This document shows, piece by piece, positions 35,729 through 43,892 of a stretch of DNA of 64,000 nucleotides (position 1 is the first letter of the stretch; the number at the start of each line of letters is the position of its first letter). The notes below the pieces were generated by a model. The model was not told the origin of the DNA, did no database searches, and worked only from the letters and a program-made list of their open reading frames with translations. Made by a program: the position numbers and the translations under genes. Origin of the DNA: Acidobacteriota bacterium (GTDB lineage Bacteria > Acidobacteriota > Thermoanaerobaculia > Multivoradales > Multivoraceae). The stretch is from NCBI GenBank assembly GCA_028875725.1, contig JAPPCR010000006.1:208134-272133 (forward strand). The letters are read 5' to 3'.

Positions 35729-37231
35729 TTATCGAAGCCGGCGGATCGCCGCCATCATCGACCCGATGTCGGTGTACTTCTCGCGGACCTTGCTCTGCGC
35801 CTCTCCGAGGCGAACTTCGTCCTCGTCAAGCATGGTCCAGTCGTCGAAGCTCACGAAGTCGACGCCGCGTCCGCGCAGCAGTTCGACAATCCTCTCCGGG
35901 GCCCTGGCGGAGTCGGCCGGGGCGGTCATGCCGTCGATGTCCTCGATCATCTTCTTGACGGTGGCGGTCGAGTCGGGGCTGTTCGTGCCGATCAGGCCGG
36001 TCGGGCCTCGTTTTGCCCAGCCGACGACGTACTGGCCCGGCACGATCTCGCCGTCCGGCCCGGTCTGCAGGCGGCCTTCGTCGTTGGGCAGGATGCCCCA
36101 GCGCTCGTGGAACGGCACGCCCGGCAGGGGGATGCCGCGATAGCCGACGGCCTTGAACACCAGGTCGACATCCAGGGTTTCGGTCTCTCCGGTGCCCCGG
36201 GGCCTGGGCGTGCCGTCGTCGGCGGCGTAGAGCTCGTTCTTCTCGATCACGACCCGGCCGACCCGGCCGTCGTCGCCCGCCTGAAGGTCGATGGGCGAAA
36301 CGAGGAAGCGGCAGGTCACGAGGCGGTCGCCGTCGCCGGCCACGGCTCCGGCGACCTCGGTCAGATAGGCCACGTTGCGGCGCGCGCTGGGCGCGGCGCT
36401 CTCCTCGAGCCAGGTGCTGCTGATCTCGTCGAGGTCCATCTCCGCTTCGGACACCAGCAGGCTGACGCCTTCGAGCGATCCGATCTCCTTGATCTCCTGG
36501 GGCGAGAATGCCGCCTGCGCCGGTCCCCGGCGGCCGAGCAGGATCACCTCCTCGACCCCGCTTTCCCGGAGCACGGCGAGCGATTCGGCGGTGATGTCGG
36601 TTGGAGCGAGTTCGTCCGGGCTGCGCGCCAGGACGCGGGTCACGTCCATCGCCACGTTGCCGTTGCCCACCACCGCGACGCACCGGGCCGAGGCCAGGTC
36701 GAAGCTGCGATCCTGGAAGTCGGGATGGCCGTTGTACCAGCCGACGAACTCGGTCGCCGAGTGGACGCCGGGAAGATCTTCGCCCGGGATCCCCATCTTG
36801 CGGTCGGACTCGTTGCCGGTGGCGTAGACGATGTGGTCGTAGTGCTGGCGGAGGTCCTCGACCGAAATATCGCGACCGAGTTCCACGTTTCCGAAGAAGC
36901 GGAAGCGGTCATGCTGTGCGGTGCGGTTGTAGACCCGGATGACGTTCTTGATCTTCTGATGATCGGGCGCGACACCGCCGCGCACCAGGCCGAAGGGCGT
37001 GGGCAGACGATCGAACAGATCGACATCGGCCTCGAGACCGTCCGCCTTGAACAGCGCGGCGATCGCGTAGAAGCCGCTGGGACCGGAGCCGATGACGGCC
37101 ACCCGCAGCGGTCGTTCACTGCTGCCGAGAGGCCAGTTTCCTGAGGTCTCGTGCACTTGTTCCTCGCCTTCGCGTCTCGCAGACGCGGTCTTCGTTCCGG
37201 TGTCGGGAGTGGTCGATCGGTCGGGAATCAT
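35729..37231 (-). CDS. Ferredoxin/adrenodoxin-type NADP+ reductase
   Basis: About 500 residues. FAD-dependent electron transfer between NADPH and ferredoxin. FAD motif VAVIGSGPSGFYAIAAL, then DRLPTPFGLVRGGVAPDHQKIK, a signature of FprA/adrenodoxin reductases; NADP motif VVGNGNVAMDVTRVL; late segments KAVGYRGIPLPGVPF and VGWAKRGPTGLIGTN. The C-terminal 70 residues (EDIDGMTAP onwards) follow the family's pattern. Start uncertain: ATG 37231 is reported, but a GTG at 37156 with GAGGAA just upstream begins closer to the conserved FAD motif. A TGTCAAC/GTTGACA inverted repeat lies in the divergent promoter region. Confidence 0.9.
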   Translation of the reverse strand: MIPDRSTTPDTGTKTASARREGEEQVHETSGNWPLGSSERPLRVAVIGSGPSGFYAIAALFKADGLEADVDLFDRLPTPFGLVRGGVAPDHQKIKNVIRVYNRTAQHDRFRFFGNVELGRDISVEDLRQHYDHIVYATGNESDRKMGIPGEDLPGVHSATEFVGWYNGHPDFQDRSFDLASARCVAVVGNGNVAMDVTRVLARSPDELAPTDITAESLAVLRESGVEEVILLGRRGPAQAAFSPQEIKEIGSLEGVSLLVSEAEMDLDEISSTWLEESAAPSARRNVAYLTEVAGAVAGDGDRLVTCRFLVSPIDLQAGDDGRVGRVVIEKNELYAADDGTPRPRGTGETETLDVDLVFKAVGYRGIPLPGVPFHERWGILPNDEGRLQTGPDGEIVPGQYVVGWAKRGPTGLIGTNSPDSTATVKKMIEDIDGMTAPADSARAPERIVELLRGRGVDFVSFDDWTMLDEDEVRLGEAQSKVREKYTDIGSMMAAIRRLR

Positions 37232-37286
37232 AGCGTCGCGCCAGCCAGCGCCGTTCCGGCGCGCGGCAAGGCCCGCAGGCGGCATT

Positions 37287-37310
37287 TGTCAACCCGGCTA
37301 AGTGTTGACA
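37287..37310. promoter_or_regulatory. TGTCAAC-N10-GTTGACA inverted repeat in a divergent promoter region
   Basis: A perfect 7-bp inverted repeat with a 10-bp spacer lies between the ferredoxin reductase gene (minus) and the exported Ig/barrel gene (plus). Each arm reads TTGACA in one direction, so both arms could be -35 elements, but no good -10 is seen 17 nt downstream on either strand. A dimeric repressor or activator site is equally likely. Confidence 0.4.
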
Positions 37311-37382
37311 TGATTAGACATACGCCCCTCCGGCCCGCTCGGTCAAGCGGACTGCGGCGGGGAAACTCTGGGGGAGAATGCC

Positions 37383-39263
37383 ATGTCCCATCGCCGTTGG
37401 CTCGCTGAGTACGCCGCCGTCCGCGCTTCGGCGCTGTCGGCCTTCGTCCTGTTCCTTCTCGCCGGCCTGATCCTGGCCGCGCCGGCCGCCGCCCAGCTAT
37501 GCGAGGGCGCGTCGTCGATCACACGTCTGGGAGGGGCCAACAGGTTCTCGGCGCCGGTCGAAGATCAGGAGTCCCTGCAGGCGCTGTTCGTCGATCATCG
37601 CGAGGAGATCCTCTCGCTGTTGGGACAGGCGAACTGGACGGGCGACCCGGACGATCTCTTTGCCGCCGTGGCCGCCTGGCGGGGCGTCACGTCGACCACC
37701 TTCGACCCCGGCCAGCGAGTCCAGTGGATGTTCTTCCGCGAGCGCGGCCAGACCCCGACGCTTGGCACGAACCTCTGCTGGGCGGGCGGCGAGGCGTTCG
37801 CGGCCTGGGAGATTCGTTTCAACTCGAACGGGCGCTGGTACTCGATGATCGTTCCCGAGTCCTGCGGCAACCTGGCGCTCCTCGCCGAGCAGCCGCTGCC
37901 GAAGGTGACCCTCGACCTGGACATCGGCGGCCTCTCCTGCAGCGACCGGACCTTCGACTTCCAGAGTTCCTGCGCCGACGGCGAGAGCGCCGTAACGGTC
38001 CGGATGCCGGACGGCGGCGAGCGTTCGGCGGCCTCGGGCGGCGCGTCTTTCCCGTTCACCGCCGAGGGCGACTACACGGTCACCGCGACCTGCTCCGCGA
38101 TGTCGTCGCGTGGCGACCGGCTCGAGGACTCGGTCAGCAACACGATCGCCGTCGGCTGCCCGAGCTGTAGCGTGACCGCCGCGCCGGCCGAGGTCGACCT
38201 GGGCGAGTCGTCCACGTTGACGGTGGCGCCGAACGCCGGCCATGGCGCGGAGTTGTCACGGGTCCTGCTCGACGGGCAGCCGCTCGCGTCTCCGTACACC
38301 CGGGAGATGGCCCACGACGGCGCCGACGCCTTCACCCATACCGTGACCGTCGAGACCAGCACCGGCCAGAGCGCCCAGTGTTCGACCGGGATGAAGGTCG
38401 CGCCGACGGTCACGATGTCGATCGAGCCGGACCGGGTGCTGGTCCGCCAGACCGCCGTCGTCACGGTGGCGCCGGAGAACGGCAGCGGGGCGCCGGTGAC
38501 GGTCACACTGGACGGCCAGCCGCTGGACCAGCCCTACCAGCGCGAGGTCGTTCACGCGACCGATGGCGAGTTCACACACACGGCGATGGTGGAGAACGCC
38601 GGAGGTAGCAATGAGGCCTCCGCGACGATGAAGGTCGATCGGCGGTGGACCCTGATGCCGACCCTCAGTTCGCTGAGTGGAGACGACGTGCACATTTCGG
38701 TGCTCGGTCCGGATACGCGCGACAGGCTCAAGGCCTGCGTGGACGGAGTCGGCGTCGGGCTTGCCGCCGAGTACCGCCTGAGCTATCCCGTGGGATTCAT
38801 GTTCGGGGCGAACACGATCAACTGCGAGGTCGACTGGTGGCTGCACCCGGGCGGCCGGACCGGTTACGCCGGCGCGGACATCGAGATGAAGAAGTTCTTC
38901 GTCGGGCTGAACTTCCACCTGACCCGTCCTGGCAGCCGCGTGGACTGGTGGCTCGGTCCCGTGATCGCCCAGCTCGACTACAGCTCGCCCTCCCTCGTGC
39001 CGACCGGAATGGATGGCGCGTCGGTGGACGCCGTCTATCGTCCCGAGTGGCCCGGCGAGACCGTTCTCGGCGCCAACATGGGACTGAAGATCCCCTTCAA
39101 GACGGATTGTCCGGTCGGCCTGTATCTCGGCGCCTTCTGGTTCGACGCCTCGATGAAGGCGAAGAGCTCGGAGATCCGGGGAGATGACGGAGCTCTCGCC
39201 CCTGCGTTCGAGCTGCGCAAGACGCCGGTCTACGTCCACGCTGGAATCTCGATCGAGTTCTGA
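37383..39263 (+). CDS. Exported Ig-like protein with C-terminal beta-barrel-like region
   Basis: 626 residues, family not recognised. A signal peptide ends in LAGLILAAPAAAQ. Residues about 35-180 form a Cys-containing domain with several Trp (WTGDPDDLF, WMFFRERG, WAGGEAFAAWEIRF). Next is a Cys-rich Ig-like part (SCSDRTF...SSCADGESAV) and two related Ig-like repeats, recognisable by LDGQPLASPYTREM and LDGQPLDQPYQREV. The last 190 residues show alternating strands with aromatic girdles (GVGVGLAAEYRLSYPVGFMFG, FFVGLNFHL, WWLGPVIAQLDY, VYVHAGISIEF) and end in Phe, as in outer-membrane barrels. A surface or outer-membrane role is inference. It has no regulon box. Confidence 0.75.
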   Translation: MSHRRWLAEYAAVRASALSAFVLFLLAGLILAAPAAAQLCEGASSITRLGGANRFSAPVEDQESLQALFVDHREEILSLLGQANWTGDPDDLFAAVAAWRGVTSTTFDPGQRVQWMFFRERGQTPTLGTNLCWAGGEAFAAWEIRFNSNGRWYSMIVPESCGNLALLAEQPLPKVTLDLDIGGLSCSDRTFDFQSSCADGESAVTVRMPDGGERSAASGGASFPFTAEGDYTVTATCSAMSSRGDRLEDSVSNTIAVGCPSCSVTAAPAEVDLGESSTLTVAPNAGHGAELSRVLLDGQPLASPYTREMAHDGADAFTHTVTVETSTGQSAQCSTGMKVAPTVTMSIEPDRVLVRQTAVVTVAPENGSGAPVTVTLDGQPLDQPYQREVVHATDGEFTHTAMVENAGGSNEASATMKVDRRWTLMPTLSSLSGDDVHISVLGPDTRDRLKACVDGVGVGLAAEYRLSYPVGFMFGANTINCEVDWWLHPGGRTGYAGADIEMKKFFVGLNFHLTRPGSRVDWWLGPVIAQLDYSSPSLVPTGMDGASVDAVYRPEWPGETVLGANMGLKIPFKTDCPVGLYLGAFWFDASMKAKSSEIRGDDGALAPAFELRKTPVYVHAGISIEF

Positions 39264-39318
39264 CGGTTTCCAGCACTCCGCGGCAGAAGTCGCGCTACAT
39301 TTGAGCAGGGAACCTGCG

Positions 39319-40509
39319 GTGAAGCCGACGGAACTGGAAGCGCGATACGGCGCCCGGAACTACGCGCCGCTGGACATAGTGATCGACCGCGCCGAGGGCG
39401 TTTGGGTCTGGGACCTTGACGGTCGCCGCTACCTCGACTGCCTCGCCGCCTACTCGGCGGTCAACCAGGGGCACTGCCATCCCCGGATCGTTGAGGCCCT
39501 GATCCGGCAGAGCCGGAAGGTGGCGGTCACTTCGCGGGCCTTCCACAACGCCGAACTCGGGGCGTTCTTTCGGGATGTCTGCGAACTGACCGGCTTCGAG
39601 CGGGCGCTGCCGATGAACACCGGTGCCGAGGCGGTCGAGACCGCGATCAAGCTGGCCAGGAAGTGGGCCTACACGCGCAAGGGCGTGCCTCCCGGCGAGG
39701 CCGAGATCCTGGCGTTCGCCAACAACTTCCACGGTCGCACGACGACGATCGTGGGCTTTTCGAGCGAAGCGCAGTATCGCGATGGTTTCGGTCCATTCAC
39801 GCCCGGTTTCGAGCTGCTGCCCTTCGGTGACGCCTCCGCGGCAAGAGCGGCGGTGGGTCCGAACACGGCGGCCGTGCTGGTCGAGCCGATTCAGGGCGAG
39901 GGCGGAATCGTCGTACCGCCGGACGGTTTCCTTGCTGAACTGCGCGACGTGTGCAGCGAGCGGAACGCGCTCCTGATCGTTGATGAGATTCAGTCCGGCC
40001 TGGGGCGTACGGGACGGATGTTCGCGCACGAGCACGACGGCATCCGGCCGGACGTGATGCTGCTCGGCAAAGCGCTCTCCGGCGGTCTGTATCCCGTGTC
40101 GGTGGTCGTGGCGGACACTGAGATCATGGACGTGTTCCAGCCAGGCGATCATGGTTCCACCTATGGCGGCAATCCGGTAGGGGCGGCGGTCGCGCGCGCC
40201 GCGCTCGCTGTCCTGCAGGACGAGAGATTGGTCGAGAACTCGGCCCGTCTCGGCGAGTACGCTCTGGGGCGGTTGCGGAGCGTCCGCTCACCGCTGGTGC
40301 GCGAGATCCGTGGCCGCGGACTGTGGATCGGAATCGAACTCCATGAATCCGCCGGCGGGGCCCGTCCGTATTGCGAGAAACTGGCGAGGCAGGGACTGCT
40401 GTGCAAGGAGACACACGATCACGTGATTCGGTTCGCGCCGCCCCTGGTGATCGGGCGGGAGGAACTCGACTGGGCGCTGGACCGCATCGAGGAAGTGTTG
40501 ACGGCATGA
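39319..40509 (+). CDS. rocD: Ornithine-oxo-acid transaminase
   Basis: 396 residues. PLP-dependent class III aminotransferase converting ornithine and 2-oxoglutarate to glutamate semialdehyde and glutamate. It begins ELEARYGARNYAPLDIVIDRAEGVWVWD, typical of RocD, then PMNTGAEAVETAIK, the NNFHGRT motif, EPIQGEGG, DEIQSGLGRTG and LLGKALSGGLYPVS with the PLP lysine. The length of about 400 is normal. The GTG at 39319 gives the family N-terminus; further upstream in-frame starts run into the preceding gene. The product feeds PruA at 33462-35087. The TGA overlaps the ATG of the next gene. Confidence 0.93.
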   Translation: MKPTELEARYGARNYAPLDIVIDRAEGVWVWDLDGRRYLDCLAAYSAVNQGHCHPRIVEALIRQSRKVAVTSRAFHNAELGAFFRDVCELTGFERALPMNTGAEAVETAIKLARKWAYTRKGVPPGEAEILAFANNFHGRTTTIVGFSSEAQYRDGFGPFTPGFELLPFGDASAARAAVGPNTAAVLVEPIQGEGGIVVPPDGFLAELRDVCSERNALLIVDEIQSGLGRTGRMFAHEHDGIRPDVMLLGKALSGGLYPVSVVVADTEIMDVFQPGDHGSTYGGNPVGAAVARAALAVLQDERLVENSARLGEYALGRLRSVRSPLVREIRGRGLWIGIELHESAGGARPYCEKLARQGLLCKETHDHVIRFAPPLVIGREELDWALDRIEEVLTA

Positions 40510-41078
40510 CGGCCGACGCGGCGAGCGCGGAGCCGGTCGCGGCGCCGCTTCGGCCCGAGACCGCCGCCGACCGGGTGCGGGCGATCCGCCGTCCCCATCC
40601 CAAGCTGCTGCGCTACTACGTCCTCTTCTCGCTGATCACCGGACCGGCGTTCCCCGTCGTCTTCACGATCCTGTTCCTGCGTTATCGCACGTTGAGGTAT
40701 CGCTTCGACGACGAAGGCGTGACGATGAGTTGGGGCGCCGTGTTCAAGCGCGAGATCAGCCTCACCTACAGTCGCATCCAGGACATCCACGTGCAGAGCA
40801 ACGCGGTCGAGCGCTGGCTCGGCCTTTCGCGCCTGCTGGTCCAGACCGCGAGCGGTTCGGCGAAGGCCGAGATGAAGGTCGAAGGCCTGCTGGAGCTGTC
40901 GGCGGTCCGCAACTTCATGTACAGCCGGATGCGTGGCGCGCGGACGGCAGTGCCGGCCGCCACCGGCGCGCTTCCCGCTCCCCCTGCCGGGGACGATGCC
41001 GCCGCTCTCGCCTCGACTCTCCGGGAGATCGCCCGCGAAGTCGGGGCAATCCGGAGCGCACTGGAGCGCGGGCGATGA
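40506..41078 (+). CDS. Bacterial PH-domain (bPH2/YdbS-like) membrane protein A
   Basis: 190 residues. Two hydrophobic segments (YYVLFSLITGPAFPVVFTILFL) lead into a bPH2 domain with RYRFDDEGVTMSWGAVFKREISLTYSRIQDIHVQSNAVERWLGLSRLLVQTASG, the classic YdbS/YdbT pattern. A charged, coiled-coil-like tail follows (LASTLREIAREVGAIRSALERG). Function unknown; peripheral membrane. Start and stop overlap neighbouring genes by 4 bp (ATGA), so it is coupled to rocD and to a second PH-domain gene. Confidence 0.85.
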   Translation: MTADAASAEPVAAPLRPETAADRVRAIRRPHPKLLRYYVLFSLITGPAFPVVFTILFLRYRTLRYRFDDEGVTMSWGAVFKREISLTYSRIQDIHVQSNAVERWLGLSRLLVQTASGSAKAEMKVEGLLELSAVRNFMYSRMRGARTAVPAATGALPAPPAGDDAAALASTLREIAREVGAIRSALERGR

Positions 41079-41947
41079 CGACCGGCAGCAGCGAAGGCGC
41101 GCCCAGCGGCCGGATGCCGGCGGGCCTGAAGCGTTTGCTGCTGCGGTTGTTCCGAGTCGACGAGCGGCCCGAGCCTCCACCCGGATCGCCGGAGTCTCTG
41201 CGCACCTTTCGCGCCTCGCCGCGGTTCTTCTGGTACAGCCTGCTCAAGTGGGGTCTGGGACAGGCGGGCGCGCTGTTCGGCCTGGTCGTGTCGACGCTCG
41301 GCTTTCTGCCGTTCGCGTTCTGGGTGTCGGACGAGGGCTTCGAGTTCCTGGACATTGGGCCGTGGACCGACTTCACCAGGGCGTTGGGGCCGCTTCTGTT
41401 CGTCCTGTTCTTCGTCCAGTTGGTGGGGTCTCTCGCCGTGTTGCGCCTGGGCTACGAGATGCGCTGGTACATGGTCAGCGACCGGGCCCTTCGCATCCGC
41501 TACGGCATCTACAGCGTCAGGGAGCAGACGATGACGGTCGTGAACATCCAGAACATGGCGGTCAAACGCGGGCCGTTGCAGCGCCTGTTCGGGATCGCCG
41601 ACCTGGAGATCCGTACCGCCAGCGGCGCCGGGTCGGACGACGACGAGGACAGCCTGAGCCGGGGCTTGTTGCAGGGTCTGGACAACGCGGAGGAGTTGCG
41701 CAACCTGCTGCTGACGTCGCTGCGGCAGAGCCGGGACGCCGGTCTGGGCGATCCCGACGACGATGCGGCCGGGATCGTCGTCGAGGGCGAGCGGGTCGTG
41801 GAGGCGGCCGCGACTTGGGCACGGGACGATGCCGCCAGGCCTCCTTCGTCCGGCGGTGCGGGCGACGAATCCGTTCTGGCCGCTGCCCGCCAACTGCTCG
41901 CCGAGTGCCGCGAGCTACGGGCGGCGGTCGGTCGGGCCGAGGGATGA
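41075..41947 (+). CDS. Bacterial PH-domain (bPH2/YdbT-like) membrane protein B
   Basis: 290 residues. Two membrane segments (GALFGLVVSTLGFLPFAFWV and ALGPLLFVLFFVQLVGSLAVLRL) precede a bPH2 domain: MRWYMVSDRALRIRYGIYSVREQTMTVVNIQNMAVKRGPLQRLFGIADLEIRTASG. An acidic stretch (GSDDDED) and an Ala/Glu-rich tail with SVLAAARQLLAECRELRAA follow. The tails of this protein and its partner are similar in kind, suggesting that the two assemble. ATGA overlap with the previous gene. Function unknown. Confidence 0.84.
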   Translation: MTTGSSEGAPSGRMPAGLKRLLLRLFRVDERPEPPPGSPESLRTFRASPRFFWYSLLKWGLGQAGALFGLVVSTLGFLPFAFWVSDEGFEFLDIGPWTDFTRALGPLLFVLFFVQLVGSLAVLRLGYEMRWYMVSDRALRIRYGIYSVREQTMTVVNIQNMAVKRGPLQRLFGIADLEIRTASGAGSDDDEDSLSRGLLQGLDNAEELRNLLLTSLRQSRDAGLGDPDDDAAGIVVEGERVVEAAATWARDDAARPPSSGGAGDESVLAAARQLLAECRELRAAVGRAEG

Positions 41948-42002
41948 GGCGTTGCTCGGCGCCGTAGGAGTGGCGTCCCTGCGGCCGGGCGCCGCGGTTG
42001 GC

Positions 42003-42008
42003 TCATAC
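42003..42008 (+). promoter_or_regulatory. -10-like element of the fpg gene
   Basis: CATACT ends 7 nt before the ATG at 42016, so transcription would start at or next to the A of the start codon. No Shine-Dalgarno is present. A TTGGCT just upstream is too close to act as -35. Confidence 0.4.
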
Positions 42009-42015
42009 TTCCGGC

Positions 42016-42936
42016 ATGCCGGAGCTTCCCGACGTCGAGGTCTACTGCGAAGCGATCGAGCAACGGGTCGCGGGCCGCGAACTCGTCCGCGTCCGCCTCA
42101 GGAGCCCCTTCCTGCTCCGTTCCGTGCGCCCGCCGCTGTCCGAGGCCGAAGGTCGCACGGTCGTGTCCCTGCGTCGCGTCGGCAAGCGGGTCGTCTTCGT
42201 TCTGGAGGGGGAGCTGTTCCTCGCCATCCACCTGATGGTCGCCGGCCGGTTCCGCTGGGCAGGCCCGTCTGCGAAGGTGCCGGGCCGCGTGGGGCTGGCC
42301 GCGTTCGACTTCGGCTACGGCACGCTGCTGCTCACGGAAGCCGGGAGCAAGCGCAGAGCGGCGATGCACCTGGTCGCGGGTGAAGACGGGCTGGCTGCCC
42401 TGGACCGCGGCGGTCTGGAGGTGCTGCACGCCGGACCGGAGGCATTCAGGGCGCGCCTCAAGGAGGAGAACCACACGCTGAAGCGGGCGCTCATCGACCC
42501 CCGGCTGTTCAGCGGTATCGGCAACGCCTACTCGGACGAGATCCTGCATCGCGCGCGCCTGTCGCCGATGCGCTGGACCACCCGGCTCAGCGACGAGCAG
42601 GTCGATCGGCTGTACGAAGCCTCGGTCGCCGTCCTCACGGAATGGACAGACCGGCTGCGCGCCGAGGCGGGTGGCCGGTTTCCGGGAAAGGTGACGGCGT
42701 TCCGGGAGGGCATGGCGGTTCATGGCCGCTACCGCGAGGCCTGTCCCGTGTGCAATGCGCCGGTGCAGCGGATCGTGTATGCGGAGAACGAGTGCAACTA
42801 CTGCTCGCGCTGCCAGACCGGTGGCCGGCTGCTCGCGGACCGGGCCCTCTCGCGCCTGCTGAAGAAGGACTGGCCGAGGACGGTCGAAGAACTGGAGGAG
42901 CGCCTGGGCGCGGCGGCCGGGGAGCCGGCCGGCTGA
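42016..42936 (+). CDS. mutM: Formamidopyrimidine-DNA glycosylase
   Basis: 306 residues. Excises oxidised purines such as 8-oxoguanine and cleaves the abasic strand. It begins MPELPDVEVY, with catalytic Pro-2 and Glu-3, so the ATG at 42016 and not one six codons upstream must be the start. The helix-two-turn-helix region has LIDPRLFSGIGNAYSDEILHRARLSP. The C-terminal zinc finger has CPVCNAPVQRI and CNYCSRCQ. Somewhat longer than the usual 270-290 residues. Its TGA overlaps the ATG of tatD (TGATG). Confidence 0.95.
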   Translation: MPELPDVEVYCEAIEQRVAGRELVRVRLRSPFLLRSVRPPLSEAEGRTVVSLRRVGKRVVFVLEGELFLAIHLMVAGRFRWAGPSAKVPGRVGLAAFDFGYGTLLLTEAGSKRRAAMHLVAGEDGLAALDRGGLEVLHAGPEAFRARLKEENHTLKRALIDPRLFSGIGNAYSDEILHRARLSPMRWTTRLSDEQVDRLYEASVAVLTEWTDRLRAEAGGRFPGKVTAFREGMAVHGRYREACPVCNAPVQRIVYAENECNYCSRCQTGGRLLADRALSRLLKKDWPRTVEELEERLGAAAGEPAG

Positions 42937-43712
42937 TGGGTGGAGCCTCGGAGTTGTCGGGCCTTACCGACTGTCATGCCCACCTCTGCGACGGCTCGTT
43001 CGCAGGCGATCTCGGCGACGTGCTTGCACGGGCCCGCGACGCCGGCGTCGACTCGGTCGTCGCAGTCGGCGAGACGCGCGCGGACGCGGAGCGGAACCTC
43101 GAGCTGGCCGAGACCTATCCCGGGGTCGTGCGACCGACCGCCGGCCTCTATCCGACCCATCTCGATCCGGCGGAAGCGGAACGGGTCGCCGGCCTGATCC
43201 GCCGGGAACGTTCTCGCCTGGCCGCCATCGGCGAGGTCGGCCTCGACCGCTGGAAGGTGCGCGACGAGCGCGACCTGGCGGTGCAGCGCGGGATCTTCGC
43301 GCTGTTCATCGACCTGTCCATCGAACTCGATCTGCCGCTCAACGTCCATTCGCGTTCCGCTGGTCACTATGCGGTCGATCTGCTACGGGAGCGCGGAGCG
43401 ACGCGGGTGCAGCTCCACGCCTTCGACGGCCGCGCCGCGCGGGCCGAGCCGGCGGTGGAAGCGGGCTACTTCTTCTCCGTACCGCCTTCCGTCGTGCGTT
43501 CGCCGCAGAAGCAGAAACTCGTCCGGCGCCTGCCGCTGTCCTGCCTGCTGCTGGAGACGGACAGCCCTGTGCTGGGGCCGGAGCGACATCAGCGCAACGA
43601 ACCGGCGAACGCGGTCGTGTCGCTCACGGCCATCGCGCAGATCAAGGGCCTGCCGGTGTCGGAAGTAGCCATGGCGGCGCGAGAGAACACGGCGCGGCTC
43701 TACGACCAGTAG
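42936..43712 (+). CDS. TatD-family metal-dependent deoxyribonuclease
   Basis: 258 residues. TIM-barrel hydrolase with metal ligands in TDCHAHLCDGSF, IGEVGLDRW, the His of LPLNVHSRSAGH, VQLHAFDG and LLLETDSPVLGP, as in the TatD/YcfH family (3'-5' DNase, DNA quality control). Coupled to fpg by a 1-bp TGATG overlap, which makes a joint role in DNA repair plausible. A hairpin sits about 36 bp after the stop. Confidence 0.92.
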   Translation: MGGASELSGLTDCHAHLCDGSFAGDLGDVLARARDAGVDSVVAVGETRADAERNLELAETYPGVVRPTAGLYPTHLDPAEAERVAGLIRRERSRLAAIGEVGLDRWKVRDERDLAVQRGIFALFIDLSIELDLPLNVHSRSAGHYAVDLLRERGATRVQLHAFDGRAARAEPAVEAGYFFSVPPSVVRSPQKQKLVRRLPLSCLLLETDSPVLGPERHQRNEPANAVVSLTAIAQIKGLPVSEVAMAARENTARLYDQ

Positions 43713-43748
43713 CGGCCCGCGCATTTCGCCGAGGTTCGCAAACGACGC

Positions 43749-43770
43749 GCGCGCAGGTGCACTTGCGCGC
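43749..43770. terminator. Hairpin after tatD
   Basis: GCGCGCA (43749-43755) and TGCGCGC (43764-43770) flank GGTGCACT, giving a near-complete 22-bp palindrome. It lies between the tatD stop and regulon box D. No U tract, so a weak or factor-assisted terminator, or an operator. Confidence 0.4.
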
Positions 43771-43801
43771 TGGCGCCCTTCGTTTCCCAGCCAGGTCGAC
43801 G

Positions 43802-43845
43802 TACCTCCCAAACGGGAGATGCGTGGACCTCCTACCTGTTGTAGA
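43802..43845 (+). promoter_or_regulatory. Regulon box D, upstream of the protease gene
   Basis: TACCTCC-CAAAC-GGGAGATG (43802-43821), 18 nt, TGTAGA (43840-43845). Same layout as the boxes in the minus-strand cluster 22-34 kb away. The ATG is 47 nt further on, with GGAGG before it, so this transcript has a leader. Confidence 0.65.
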
Positions 43846-43892
43846 CAGCCGCTCGATGCGTCAGTGGGCGGGTGTGCAGGCTCGGAGGCGAA

